Below are positions 8,388-16,557 of a DNA stretch of 64,000 nt, one piece after another (the stretch's first letter is position 1; each line of letters starts with the position of its first letter). Location: positions 744,001 through 808,000 of the forward strand of contig NZ_JAFMSZ010000001.1 of the NCBI RefSeq assembly GCF_017916505.1, in the 5' to 3' direction. A program made the position numbers and the translations under genes. This stretch comes from Naasia sp. SYSU D00057 (GTDB taxonomy: Bacteria; Actinomycetota; Actinomycetes; Actinomycetales; Microbacteriaceae). The notes beneath the pieces are model-generated. The model made no database searches, was not told the DNA's origin, and saw nothing but the letters and a program-made list of their open reading frames with translations.

Positions 8388-9287
8388 TCAGGACGGGAGG
8401 GCGCGCTTCGAGCCGAAGCGCAGGCGGGTGGCGACCAGCACGAGCAGGGTGATCGCGTACGGCGCCGCATCGGTGAGCTGCTGCGGGGCGCCGAGGCCCT
8501 GCAGCCGGAAGCCGAACGCCTCCGCGGCGCCGAAGCCGAGGCACGCCACGGGCAGCCACAGCGGCCGGTTCAGCACGAGCATCACGGCGGCGACGGCGAT
8601 CCAGCCGCGCCCCGCCGTCATGTTCTCGGTGAAGACGGTGACGTTGCCGAGGGCCAGCTGCGCGCCCGCGAGACCGCAGAGCGCGCCGCCGGCGACGGTC
8701 GTCCACGTCTGCGTGCGGGCCACGTCGACGCCGAGGCTCGCGGCCGCCTCCGGGTGCTCGCCGATGCCGCGCAGGCGCAGGCCGGGAGCGGTGTTGCGCA
8801 GCCAGAGGCCCGCCGCGATGCAGAGCACGAACGCGAGGGGCACGAGCACGGTCTGCCCGCCGAAGACGGGACCGAGGACGGGGATGTCGCGCAGGAACGA
8901 CATCGACGGGATGCCCTCGAGGCCGCGCGGCGCGAAGGTCCCGGACACGTCGAAGAGGACGCGCAGCAGGAAGCCCGTGAGCCCGAGCGCGAGGAGGTTC
9001 GTGCCGATCGCGATGATGATGGGGTCGGCCTTGAACCGGGCGGCGCCGACGGCGAGGACGACCGAGAACAGGGCGGTGCTGACGAGCGCGATCGCGATGC
9101 CCGCCCACGCGCTGCCCGTGTAGTAGCTGCCGGCGACGGCGGCGAAGGCCCCCCACAGCATCTGACCCTCGAGGGCGATGTTGAAGACGCCGACCTGCGC
9201 GGACAGCGCACCGGCGAGGGCGGCGTAGAGAACGGGCGTCGCGGCGAGCAGCACGGCGGCGACGAAGCCCCACTCGAGGATCTGCAT
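8388..9287 (-). CDS. Nucleoside-type ABC transporter permease 2
   Basis: A 299-residue integral membrane protein of the BPL_transp_2 (ribose/nucleoside permease) family. Several hydrophobic helices and the GVFNIALEGQMLWGAF motif are typical of the second permease in BMP-type nucleoside importers (NupQ/YufQ-like). ATG at 9287 overlaps the stop of the preceding permease gene (TGATG), indicating translational coupling. The frame is open far upstream, but that part overlaps the other permease and is not real. Confidence 0.92.
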   Translation of the reverse strand: MQILEWGFVAAVLLAATPVLYAALAGALSAQVGVFNIALEGQMLWGAFAAVAGSYYTGSAWAGIAIALVSTALFSVVLAVGAARFKADPIIIAIGTNLLALGLTGFLLRVLFDVSGTFAPRGLEGIPSMSFLRDIPVLGPVFGGQTVLVPLAFVLCIAAGLWLRNTAPGLRLRGIGEHPEAAASLGVDVARTQTWTTVAGGALCGLAGAQLALGNVTVFTENMTAGRGWIAVAAVMLVLNRPLWLPVACLGFGAAEAFGFRLQGLGAPQQLTDAAPYAITLLVLVATRLRFGSKRALPS

Positions 9288-10378
9288 CAGTGCTCGCTCC
9301 TCCCGGTCCGCCGGGCATCGAGCACGGTGCGCAGGGCGAGCACCACGATGACGACGCCCTGGAGCAGGTCGGACAGCTGCCGCGGCACATCGGCGGAGCG
9401 CTCCATCGCGGCGCCGCCGACCTGGAGCACGGCGAACAGGACGCTCGTGAGCGGGATGAGCAGCGGCCGTCCGCCCGCGAGCAGCGCGGCGGCGAAGCCG
9501 GCGAACGTGTAGCCGGGCGAGAGCAGCGCGCCGTCGATGAGCCGGTACGGCGCGGAGAGGACGATGATCGCGCCGACGATGCCGGCGGCCGCCCCGGCGG
9601 CGGCCATCGCGCCGAGGGCGAGGCGGCCGACGACGATGCCGCCGTACGCTCCGAAGCGCCGGTTCGCGCCCACCACGCGCAGCTCGTAGCCGACCGCGGT
9701 GCGCGAGTCGACGATCCAGAACACGATCATCATGGCGATGATCACGAGCAGCCCCACGTTGCTGTAGGACAGCTCGGGCAGCCGCCACATGCGCGCGTCC
9801 TCGGGCAGCTGCGCGGTCTGGGCGACGCCGGAGCCGCGCTCGGCGAGCGGATAGCGGATGAGGAACGAGACGACCGCGACGGCGACCGGCGACAGCAGCA
9901 GGGTGCTGATGATGATCGGGATCTTGAACCGGGTGGCGAGCGGGGCCGAGATGGCGCCGAACCCTCCCGCGAGCACGGCTGCGGCGAGGAGCGCGAGCGG
10001 CACCGCGAACGGGCCGGGCAGCGCGCCCGCGACGACGACGGCGGCGAGCCCGCCGAGCACCAGCTGGCCGTTGCCGCCGAGGTTGAACTCGCCCATCCGC
10101 AGCGGGATCGCCGCCGCGAGGGCCATGCCGCAGGTGAAGCCCCACACCGAGAAGGTGTAGTCGAGGCTGCCCGGCTCGAGCGCGCCCTCGAGGACCGCGG
10201 CGTAGGCGACGAGCGGGTCGAGCCCGGCCGCCGCGATGATGACCGCACCGATCAGCAGGGCGAGGACGACGGCCCCGAGCGGGACGACGGCCGGATGCCG
10301 CACGGCGACGCCGAGCAGCCGCCGGGCCGCCGCGCTGCGAGGCTCGGGAGGCGCCTCGGTTCCGGTTGACACGGTCAC
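9287..10378 (-). CDS. Nucleoside-type ABC transporter permease 1
   Basis: A 363-residue membrane protein of the same permease family (NupP/YufP-like). It has a short cytoplasmic N-terminus, then a long series of hydrophobic segments and the conserved RMGEFNLGGNGQLVLGG stretch. The start is a GTG overlapping the TGA of the ATPase gene (GTGA), and its stop overlaps the ATG of permease 2. It forms the channel heterodimer with that protein. Confidence 0.92.
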   Translation of the reverse strand: MTVSTGTEAPPEPRSAAARRLLGVAVRHPAVVPLGAVVLALLIGAVIIAAAGLDPLVAYAAVLEGALEPGSLDYTFSVWGFTCGMALAAAIPLRMGEFNLGGNGQLVLGGLAAVVVAGALPGPFAVPLALLAAAVLAGGFGAISAPLATRFKIPIIISTLLLSPVAVAVVSFLIRYPLAERGSGVAQTAQLPEDARMWRLPELSYSNVGLLVIIAMMIVFWIVDSRTAVGYELRVVGANRRFGAYGGIVVGRLALGAMAAAGAAAGIVGAIIVLSAPYRLIDGALLSPGYTFAGFAAALLAGGRPLLIPLTSVLFAVLQVGGAAMERSADVPRQLSDLLQGVVIVVLALRTVLDARRTGRSEH

Positions 10379-11934
10379 GACGCGGCCTCCTCGTGCTCGC
10401 CGGCCTGCCGGTGCTCGGCTGCGCCCGCCATGGCCGCTCCGATCCGCTCGGTGCTCGCGTCGGCGCGCGAGTACTCGGCCACGATCCGGCCCGCGAACAT
10501 CACGAGCACCCGGTCGGCGAGGGCCTGCAGCTCCGCGATCTCGTGCGAGACGAGGAGCACGGCGCCGCCCTGGTCGCGGTAGTCGAGCAGGCGCTGGTGG
10601 ATCGACTCGATCGCGCCGATGTCGACGCCCTGCGTCGGCTGCTCCGCGATGAGCACGGGCGCGTCGTGCGACAGCTCTCGAGCGATGACGACCTTCTGCG
10701 CGTTGCCGCCGGACAGGGCGCCGACGGGCAGCTTCTCGCCCGAGGTGCGGACGTCGTAGTCGGCGATGAGCCGGCGCGCCATGTCGCGCTGGGCGCGGAG
10801 GTTCAGGAAGCCGCGGCGCCAGCCGGTTGAGGCCCCGATGGGCGGGGTGCGGTGATGGCCGAGCGAGAGGTTCTCCGCGGTGCTCATGGTGACCGCGGTG
10901 CCCTCGCCCCGCCGGTCCTCGGGCACCACGGCGAGCCCGAGCGCGCGCCGGCGCCGCACGTCGAGCGACGCGAGGTCGCGGCCGAGGAGACGGATCGTGC
11001 CGGACTCGATCGGGTCGGTGCCGAGGATCGCGGCGACCACCTCGTGCTGGCCGTTGCCGGACACCCCGGCGACGCCGACGATCTCGCCGCGGCGCACCGA
11101 GAAGGAGACGTCCCGCACGCGGTGCACGCCCCGGTCGGTGACGCCGAGGCGCTCGACCTCGAGCACCACCTCGCCGGGCTCGCCCGTGCCGGGGTTGCCG
11201 ACCTCGCGCACCTCGCGCCCCGTCATCGCCTGCACGAGAGCGCCGCTCGTCGCCTCGGCGGTGCGGAACCGGCCGGTCACCCGCGCGTCCCGCAGCACGG
11301 TCACCTCGTCGCTGATGGCGAGGACCTCGTGGATCTTGTGGGTGACGAGCACGACGGTCGCTCCCCCGTCCGCGGCCCGGCGGAGCACGGCGAACAGGGA
11401 GTCGACCTCGTCGGGCGTGAGCACAGCGGTCGGCTCGTCGAGGATGAGGATCTCGGCGTCGCGGTGCAGCGCCTTGAGGATCTCGACCCGCTGCCGGGCG
11501 CCGGCCGAGAGGCGGCCGACCACCGCATCCGGGTCGGTCTCGAGCCCGTACCGGTCGCTCAGCTCGCGCACGCGCGCGGCCGCGGCCTTCCTGTCGAGGG
11601 AGCCGCGCCTCGTCGGCTCGGCGCCGTACACGACGTTCTCGGCGACGGTCATGCTGTCGAAGAGCCGGAAGTGCTGGTGCACCATGCCGAGGCCCGCGGC
11701 GATCGCGTCGAGCGGCCCCCGGAAGTGCCGCTCGACGCCGTTCACGACGATGTCGCCCGAGTCCGGGCGCACGAGCCCGAACAGGATCGACATCAGCGTG
11801 GACTTGCCGGCGCCGTTCTCCCCCATCACGGCGTGGATGGTGCCGCGCCGCAGCACGAGGTCAACGCCGTCGTTCGCGACGACGGCGTCGAACCTCTTGC
11901 TGATCCCCCTCAGCTCGACTGCGGCGGAGGTCAT
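10375..11934 (-). CDS. Nucleoside-type ABC transporter ATP-binding protein (two fused ATPase domains)
   Basis: A 519-residue double nucleotide-binding protein of the RbsA/YufO type. Domain 1 has Walker A GENGAGKST, signature LSAGARQRVEI and Walker B LILDEPT. Domain 2 has the degenerate P-loop GVSGNGQHE usual for this family, signature LSGGNAQKVVIARE and the AEQPTQGVD box. ATG at 11934 overlaps the TGA of the lipoprotein gene (ATGA). It energises import by the two downstream permeases. Confidence 0.93.
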   Translation of the reverse strand: MTSAAVELRGISKRFDAVVANDGVDLVLRRGTIHAVMGENGAGKSTLMSILFGLVRPDSGDIVVNGVERHFRGPLDAIAAGLGMVHQHFRLFDSMTVAENVVYGAEPTRRGSLDRKAAAARVRELSDRYGLETDPDAVVGRLSAGARQRVEILKALHRDAEILILDEPTAVLTPDEVDSLFAVLRRAADGGATVVLVTHKIHEVLAISDEVTVLRDARVTGRFRTAEATSGALVQAMTGREVREVGNPGTGEPGEVVLEVERLGVTDRGVHRVRDVSFSVRRGEIVGVAGVSGNGQHEVVAAILGTDPIESGTIRLLGRDLASLDVRRRRALGLAVVPEDRRGEGTAVTMSTAENLSLGHHRTPPIGASTGWRRGFLNLRAQRDMARRLIADYDVRTSGEKLPVGALSGGNAQKVVIARELSHDAPVLIAEQPTQGVDIGAIESIHQRLLDYRDQGGAVLLVSHEIAELQALADRVLVMFAGRIVAEYSRADASTERIGAAMAGAAEHRQAGEHEEAAS

Positions 11935-12989
11935 CCGGCGGTCAGCGGGTCCTGAACCTCGAGCTCGCCGGAGACGATCTGGTCGCGCACGGCCTTGACC
12001 TGCTCGATGACGTCGGGGAAGTCGGCGATGAGGCACTGCGAGTCCTCGACGCCCTCCTCGAGGCCGGTGAGGCCGACGCCGCCCTCGGCGAGGCCGTAGG
12101 CGGTGGTGCCGCCGGTCTTGCCGTCGAGGATGTCGCCGACCGAGTTGAGCAGCGCCACGTCGACCCGCTTGATCGCGTTGTCGACCACGTTGCCGGGAGA
12201 GTCCTCGCACTGGTTGGTGTCGACGCCGAAGGCCTTGAAGCCGCCCTCCGCGGCCGCCTCGAACGCGCCGATGTTGCCGCCGGAGGCGGCCGCCTGGATG
12301 TAGTCGGCACCCGACTGGCCGAGGATGAGGGCCTGCGCCTTGGCGCGCGCCTGGTCGCCGAACGGGTTGTCGCCGCCCACGTACTGCACCGCGGTGGTCA
12401 CCCCCTCGTTGACGCTCTTGGCGCCCTCGAAGAACGGGTCGATCCAGCGGTGCAGGAACGGGGTGTCGAGCGACGCGACGACGCCGACCGAGTTGGTCTC
12501 GGTCAGGAGGCCCGCCTCGACGCCCGTGAGGTAGGTGGCCTCGTACTCCTTGAAGGCGGCGGAGGTCAGGTTGTCGGCCGGCTCCTCGGGCGTGGTGTCG
12601 ATGAGCAGGAACTGCTGGTCGGGGTAGTTCGCGGCGGCCTCGGTGAACTGGTCGAGGACGCTGAAGCTGACGCCGACGATGACGTCGGGCTGCTCGCGGA
12701 TGGCGGCGTCCAGGTTCTGCTGGATGCTCGCCGGGTCCTCGCTCTCGTACACGTCGACGGAGGCGTTGTACTCCTCGCCGGCCTGCTCGGCACCCTCGGC
12801 GGCGAGCTGCAGGAAGTTGTTGGAGCCGATCGGCGTGGGGGTGATCAGGATGATCGACGCCTCGGTGTCGCCGCCGCTCGCGGAGTCGCCCGCGCCGCCG
12901 CCGGAGTCGGAACCGGAGCAGCCGGCGACCGTGGCGACGAGGCCGACGGCGATCGCGGCGGCACCCGCGCGTCGCGCGAATGAAGTCAT
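11931..12989 (-). CDS. BMP-family nucleoside-binding lipoprotein
   Basis: A 352-residue solute-binding lipoprotein of the BMP/PnrA type, first gene of the transporter operon. The signal peptide ends in the lipobox VAGC (Cys ~24), followed by a Ser/Gly-rich linker. The mature part has two-lobe periplasmic-binding features (DVIVGVSFSVLDQFTEAA, FLLIDTTPEEP, AFGVDTNQCEDSPGNV). AAGGGG precedes the ATG. PnrA-like proteins bind purine nucleosides, and the nucleoside hydrolase downstream supports that here. Confidence 0.92.
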   Translation of the reverse strand: MTSFARRAGAAAIAVGLVATVAGCSGSDSGGGAGDSASGGDTEASIILITPTPIGSNNFLQLAAEGAEQAGEEYNASVDVYESEDPASIQQNLDAAIREQPDVIVGVSFSVLDQFTEAAANYPDQQFLLIDTTPEEPADNLTSAAFKEYEATYLTGVEAGLLTETNSVGVVASLDTPFLHRWIDPFFEGAKSVNEGVTTAVQYVGGDNPFGDQARAKAQALILGQSGADYIQAAASGGNIGAFEAAAEGGFKAFGVDTNQCEDSPGNVVDNAIKRVDVALLNSVGDILDGKTGGTTAYGLAEGGVGLTGLEEGVEDSQCLIADFPDVIEQVKAVRDQIVSGELEVQDPLTAG

Positions 12990-13130
12990 GAGTGTTCCCC
13001 TTGGGATCTGTGCTGTGAGTTCGCGTGCGCAGGAGCAAGTGGCGCCGCCGCAATCAGGGTAGCCGCGGCATGTTACGGGCTCCTCACGGCGTCGTCACAT
13101 TCGGTCACCGACTGGGGCGCCGAGCGCGGA

Positions 13131-14015
13131 TCAGCGCACCGCCTGCGGGTGGCTGCGGGACAGGAGGATGACGCCCGCGATCGCCACCGTCCCGCTGAGC
13201 ACCTGCGCGGCCGACGCCCATCCCGGCATGCCGGCCGCCTCGCCCAGCACCAGGACGCCGAGCGAGACCGCGACGAGCGGGTCGATGATCGTCATGCCGG
13301 CGACGATCAGGTCGACCGGGCCGGACGTGTAGGCGCTCTGCACGAAGTACTGGCTGGTCGCCGCGACCGCGATGAGCGCGACGAGTCCGACGACGGTCAG
13401 CCAGCCGAGGTCGCCGACCGAGACGCGCGTGACGACGGTCTTCGCGAGCGCCACGACGAAGCCGGACAGCACGCCGGCCGTGAGCACGTTGAGGGTCGCC
13501 GGGAACCGGCCCCGAAGCAGCACGATCCCCGCCGCGAGCACCACGGCGGCGACCCCGAGCACCGTGAGGATCTGGCCGAGATCGCTGTCGGACACGACCG
13601 AGTGCCGGGCGGTGAGCGCACCGACCGTCACGAAGGTGCCGATGCCCGCGACGCACAGCGCCATGGCGCCCACCGACGCCCACGTCAGCCGGTACGCGTG
13701 CGCGGCGGCGTTGAGCAGTGCGGTGGTGATGAGGGCGACCACGCCGAGGGGCTGGACGACGATGAGCGGCGCGAGCCGGAGGCTCAGGAGGTTGAGCGCC
13801 ATCGCGGCGACCGTCAGCGAGACGCCGCCGAGCCACCGCCGGTTGCCGGGCAGTCGGAAGAGCTGGCCGAAGGTCAGAGCGCCGCGGCGAGCGCCGCGAT
13901 CCTGCTCCCGCACCCCGGCGAGGCCTCGGTGCTGCAGGAAGGCGCCGAGCGCCAGCAGCACCGTGCCGAGCAGTGCCGTCAGGACGCCGATGATCGAGGT
14001 CGCGCCGAGACTCAT
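13131..14015 (-). CDS. DMT-superfamily transporter
   Basis: A 294-residue membrane protein with about nine or ten hydrophobic helices. It starts ~20 residues before the first cytoplasmic loop (HRGLAGVREQDRG). The arrangement (LAPLIVVQPLGVVALI, QSAYTSGPVDLIVAGMTIIDPLVA) resembles the EamA/NIPA-like drug/metabolite transporter group. The substrate is unknown. GGAGG sits upstream of the ATG. It is transcribed alone, facing away from the amidase/APC pair. Confidence 0.85.
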   Translation of the reverse strand: MSLGATSIIGVLTALLGTVLLALGAFLQHRGLAGVREQDRGARRGALTFGQLFRLPGNRRWLGGVSLTVAAMALNLLSLRLAPLIVVQPLGVVALITTALLNAAAHAYRLTWASVGAMALCVAGIGTFVTVGALTARHSVVSDSDLGQILTVLGVAAVVLAAGIVLLRGRFPATLNVLTAGVLSGFVVALAKTVVTRVSVGDLGWLTVVGLVALIAVAATSQYFVQSAYTSGPVDLIVAGMTIIDPLVAVSLGVLVLGEAAGMPGWASAAQVLSGTVAIAGVILLSRSHPQAVR

Positions 14016-14214
14016 CGGTCCTCCCCTCCGCTCGCCCCTCCACTATGCCGTCCGAGGGATGAGCGTCAGCACCGCGGCATCCGCGCCGTGCGTCCGGCGA
14101 CAGACCGCGGACGGCCGCCCGCCCACCGGCTCAGGCCGGGGCTATCCTGACGGCACTCCTCGGCGAGGAGCTCGACGGCATCGCCCGCGCCGCGGGCCGC
14201 AGGAGAGGGGTGAC

Positions 14215-15165
14215 ATGGCACGACTGCTGCGGGTCGCCGGGGTGCAGGCGCCGCCGCTCCCCGTCCGGGAGGCGCTCCCCCGGTTCCGGGACGACCTCGG
14301 CGCGCTGCTCGCGGTGCATCCGGATGTCGATCTGGTGGTGTACCCCGAGCTGCACCTGTTCGGCTCCGAGGAGGAGCACCCCGACTCGCGCGTGCAGCTG
14401 CTCCGCGACTCCGCCGTCCCGCTCGACAGCGAGCTGGTCGCCTCCCTCGGCGCCCTCGCCGCAGAGCACGGGATCTGGCTGGTCCCCGGCAGCATCTGCG
14501 AGCGAGGTCCCGCGGGCGAGCTGTTCAACACGGAGCTCGTCTTCGGCCCCGACGGCGCGCTCGCCGGGCACTACCGGAAGATCTTCCCCTGGCGTCCCTA
14601 CGAGCCGTACGACCCGGGCGACCGGTTCGAGGTCGTCGACGCCCCGGGCGTCGGCCGGCTCGGCCTCTCCATCTGCTACGACGCCTGGTTCCCGGAGCTG
14701 TCCCGTCACGTCGCGTGGCTGGGTGCCGAGGTCATCCTCAACGTCGTGAAGACGACCACGCCCGACCGCCGGCAGGAGCTGGTGCTCGCGCGCGCCAACG
14801 CGATCACCAATCAGGTCTTCATGGTGAGCATCAACTGCGCCGCGCCGGTCGGCGAGGGCCGCAGCCTGATCGTCGATCCGGAGGGCGAGGTGATCGTCGC
14901 ATCCGACACCGCGGACCCCGAGGTGCTCGTCGCCACGATCGACCTCGACCACGTCACCGCGGTCCGCGAGCACGGGACGCAGGGACTCAACCGCCTCTGG
15001 GCTCAGTTCCGCGAGAGCGACGCCCCGATCGAGCTCCCCCTGTACTCGGGTCGCATCGACCCCGCCCGCTGGGCACCTGCCGGAGCCCCCGCACCGGCAC
15101 CCGTTCCCCCGCCACCCGCCACCGCATCCGCCCCCACGGCATCCGAAGGAGACGCACCCCGATGA
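14215..15165 (+). CDS. Carbon-nitrogen hydrolase (nitrilase superfamily)
   Basis: A 316-residue amidase/nitrilase-fold enzyme with a complete catalytic triad: Glu45 in VVYPELHLF, Lys122 in HYRKIFPW and Cys154 in ICYDAWFPE. It hydrolyses a C-N bond, probably an amide or N-carbamoyl compound; the substrate is not known. The C-terminal ~35 residues are an Ala/Pro-rich extension outside the fold. AGGAGAGGGG precedes the ATG. Its stop overlaps the ATG of an APC permease (ATGA), so the pair likely imports and hydrolyses one amino acid- or amine-derived substrate. Confidence 0.9.
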   Translation: MARLLRVAGVQAPPLPVREALPRFRDDLGALLAVHPDVDLVVYPELHLFGSEEEHPDSRVQLLRDSAVPLDSELVASLGALAAEHGIWLVPGSICERGPAGELFNTELVFGPDGALAGHYRKIFPWRPYEPYDPGDRFEVVDAPGVGRLGLSICYDAWFPELSRHVAWLGAEVILNVVKTTTPDRRQELVLARANAITNQVFMVSINCAAPVGEGRSLIVDPEGEVIVASDTADPEVLVATIDLDHVTAVREHGTQGLNRLWAQFRESDAPIELPLYSGRIDPARWAPAGAPAPAPVPPPPATASAPTASEGDAPR

Positions 15166-16526
15166 CGACCGACGCCCGGCTCACCCGCACCCTGCGCCTG
15201 CCCTCGCTGGTGCTGTTCGGGCTCGCCTACATGACCCCGCTCATCGTGCTCGGCATCTTCGGCGTCATCGCCGAGACGACGGCCGGCGCCAGCGCGTCCG
15301 CCTACCTCGTGGCCCTCCTCGCCATGCTCTTCACGGCGTCGAGCTACGGGCGGATGGCCGCCGCCTATCCGGTCGCCGGGTCCGCGTACAGCTACGTCCG
15401 GCGGACCATCCACGAGCGGGTCGGCTTCCTCGTCGGCTGGGCGGTGCTGCTCGACTACCTGTTCCTGCCGATGGTGATCTGGCTGATCGGCGGGGCCTAT
15501 CTGCAGGCGCAGTTCCCGTCCGTGCCGGCCTGGGTGTGGATCGTGGCCTTCGCCGCGATCACGACCATCCTCAACATCCTCGGCATCAGGGTCGCCGACC
15601 GCGCCAACTACCTGCTGATGGCCTTCCAGGTGCTCGTCATCGGCATCTTCGTGGCCCTCTCGCTCGGCACCGTCGTGTCCGACTCGGGCGCCGGCGGGCT
15701 GTTCGCAGCGCACCCGTTCGCCAACCCCGAGTCGAGCGTCGCCGCCGTCACCGCAGGCGCCGCGATCGCCGCCTACTCGTTCCTCGGCTTCGACGCCGTC
15801 ACCACGTTCACCGAGGAGGCCGTGGACCCGCGGCGGACCGTGCCCCGGGCCATCCTGCTCGTCGCCCTGATCGGCGGGCTCGTCTTCGTCCTCGTCTCGT
15901 ACACGACGCAGCTGGTCGCGCCCGGCGGCACCTTCGAGGACCCGTCGTCCGCCGCCTTCGACATCGCCGGCCGGATCGGCGGCAACCTGTTCAGCGCCAT
16001 CTTCCTCGCCGGGCTCGTCATCGCCCAGTTCGCGTCGGGGCTCGCGGCCCAGGCGGCCGCGTCGCGCCTGCTCTTCGCGATGGGCCGGGACGGGGTGCTG
16101 CCGAAGCGGGTGTTCGGCGAGATCAGCCGCCGGTTCCACTCCCCCGTGGTCAACCTCGTGATCATCGGCCTCGTCGGCCTCATCGCGCTGTTCCTCGACG
16201 TGGCCACGTCGACCTCGTTCATCAACTTCGGCGCGTTCCTCGCCTTCACCATGGTGAACGTCGCGGTGATCGTCTACTTCTTCCGCCGCCGGCGCGAGGG
16301 CACGGCGCTCAACCCGGTGCTCTATCTGGTGGTGCCCGCGATCGGGGCGCTGGTCACGCTCTACCTGCTCACCCGGCTCGACTCGAACGCGATCCTGCTC
16401 GGACTCGGCTGGCTCGTCCTCGGCGTGATCGTGCTCGCCGTGGTGACGCGCGGCTTCCGCCGCAGCACCCCGGAGATCGACTACGCGGAGGTCGAGGAGA
16501 CGAGCAGGGACGTGCCGCTGCGCTGA
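15162..16526 (+). CDS. APC-family amino acid/polyamine permease
   Basis: A 454-residue transporter with about twelve hydrophobic segments. The first helix carries the substrate-binding break (SLVLFGLAYMTPLIVLGIFG) and the sixth the AAYSFLGFDAVTTFTEEAVDP motif, typical of APC amine importers, PuuP-like. LLFAMGRDGVLPKRVF is also a family landmark. The ATG lies inside the end of the nitrilase gene (4-base overlap), so the proteins are made together. The exact substrate is unknown. Confidence 0.9.
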   Translation: MTTDARLTRTLRLPSLVLFGLAYMTPLIVLGIFGVIAETTAGASASAYLVALLAMLFTASSYGRMAAAYPVAGSAYSYVRRTIHERVGFLVGWAVLLDYLFLPMVIWLIGGAYLQAQFPSVPAWVWIVAFAAITTILNILGIRVADRANYLLMAFQVLVIGIFVALSLGTVVSDSGAGGLFAAHPFANPESSVAAVTAGAAIAAYSFLGFDAVTTFTEEAVDPRRTVPRAILLVALIGGLVFVLVSYTTQLVAPGGTFEDPSSAAFDIAGRIGGNLFSAIFLAGLVIAQFASGLAAQAAASRLLFAMGRDGVLPKRVFGEISRRFHSPVVNLVIIGLVGLIALFLDVATSTSFINFGAFLAFTMVNVAVIVYFFRRRREGTALNPVLYLVVPAIGALVTLYLLTRLDSNAILLGLGWLVLGVIVLAVVTRGFRRSTPEIDYAEVEETSRDVPLR

Positions 16527-16557
16527 ACGGGCGGCACCTCGTGACGAGCGATCGGGA

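Noticed and set aside
9288-10145. Upstream extension of permease 2 to 10145
   Set aside because: The extension is antisense-frame translation of permease 1; the ATG at 9287 with TGATG coupling is the family-typical start.
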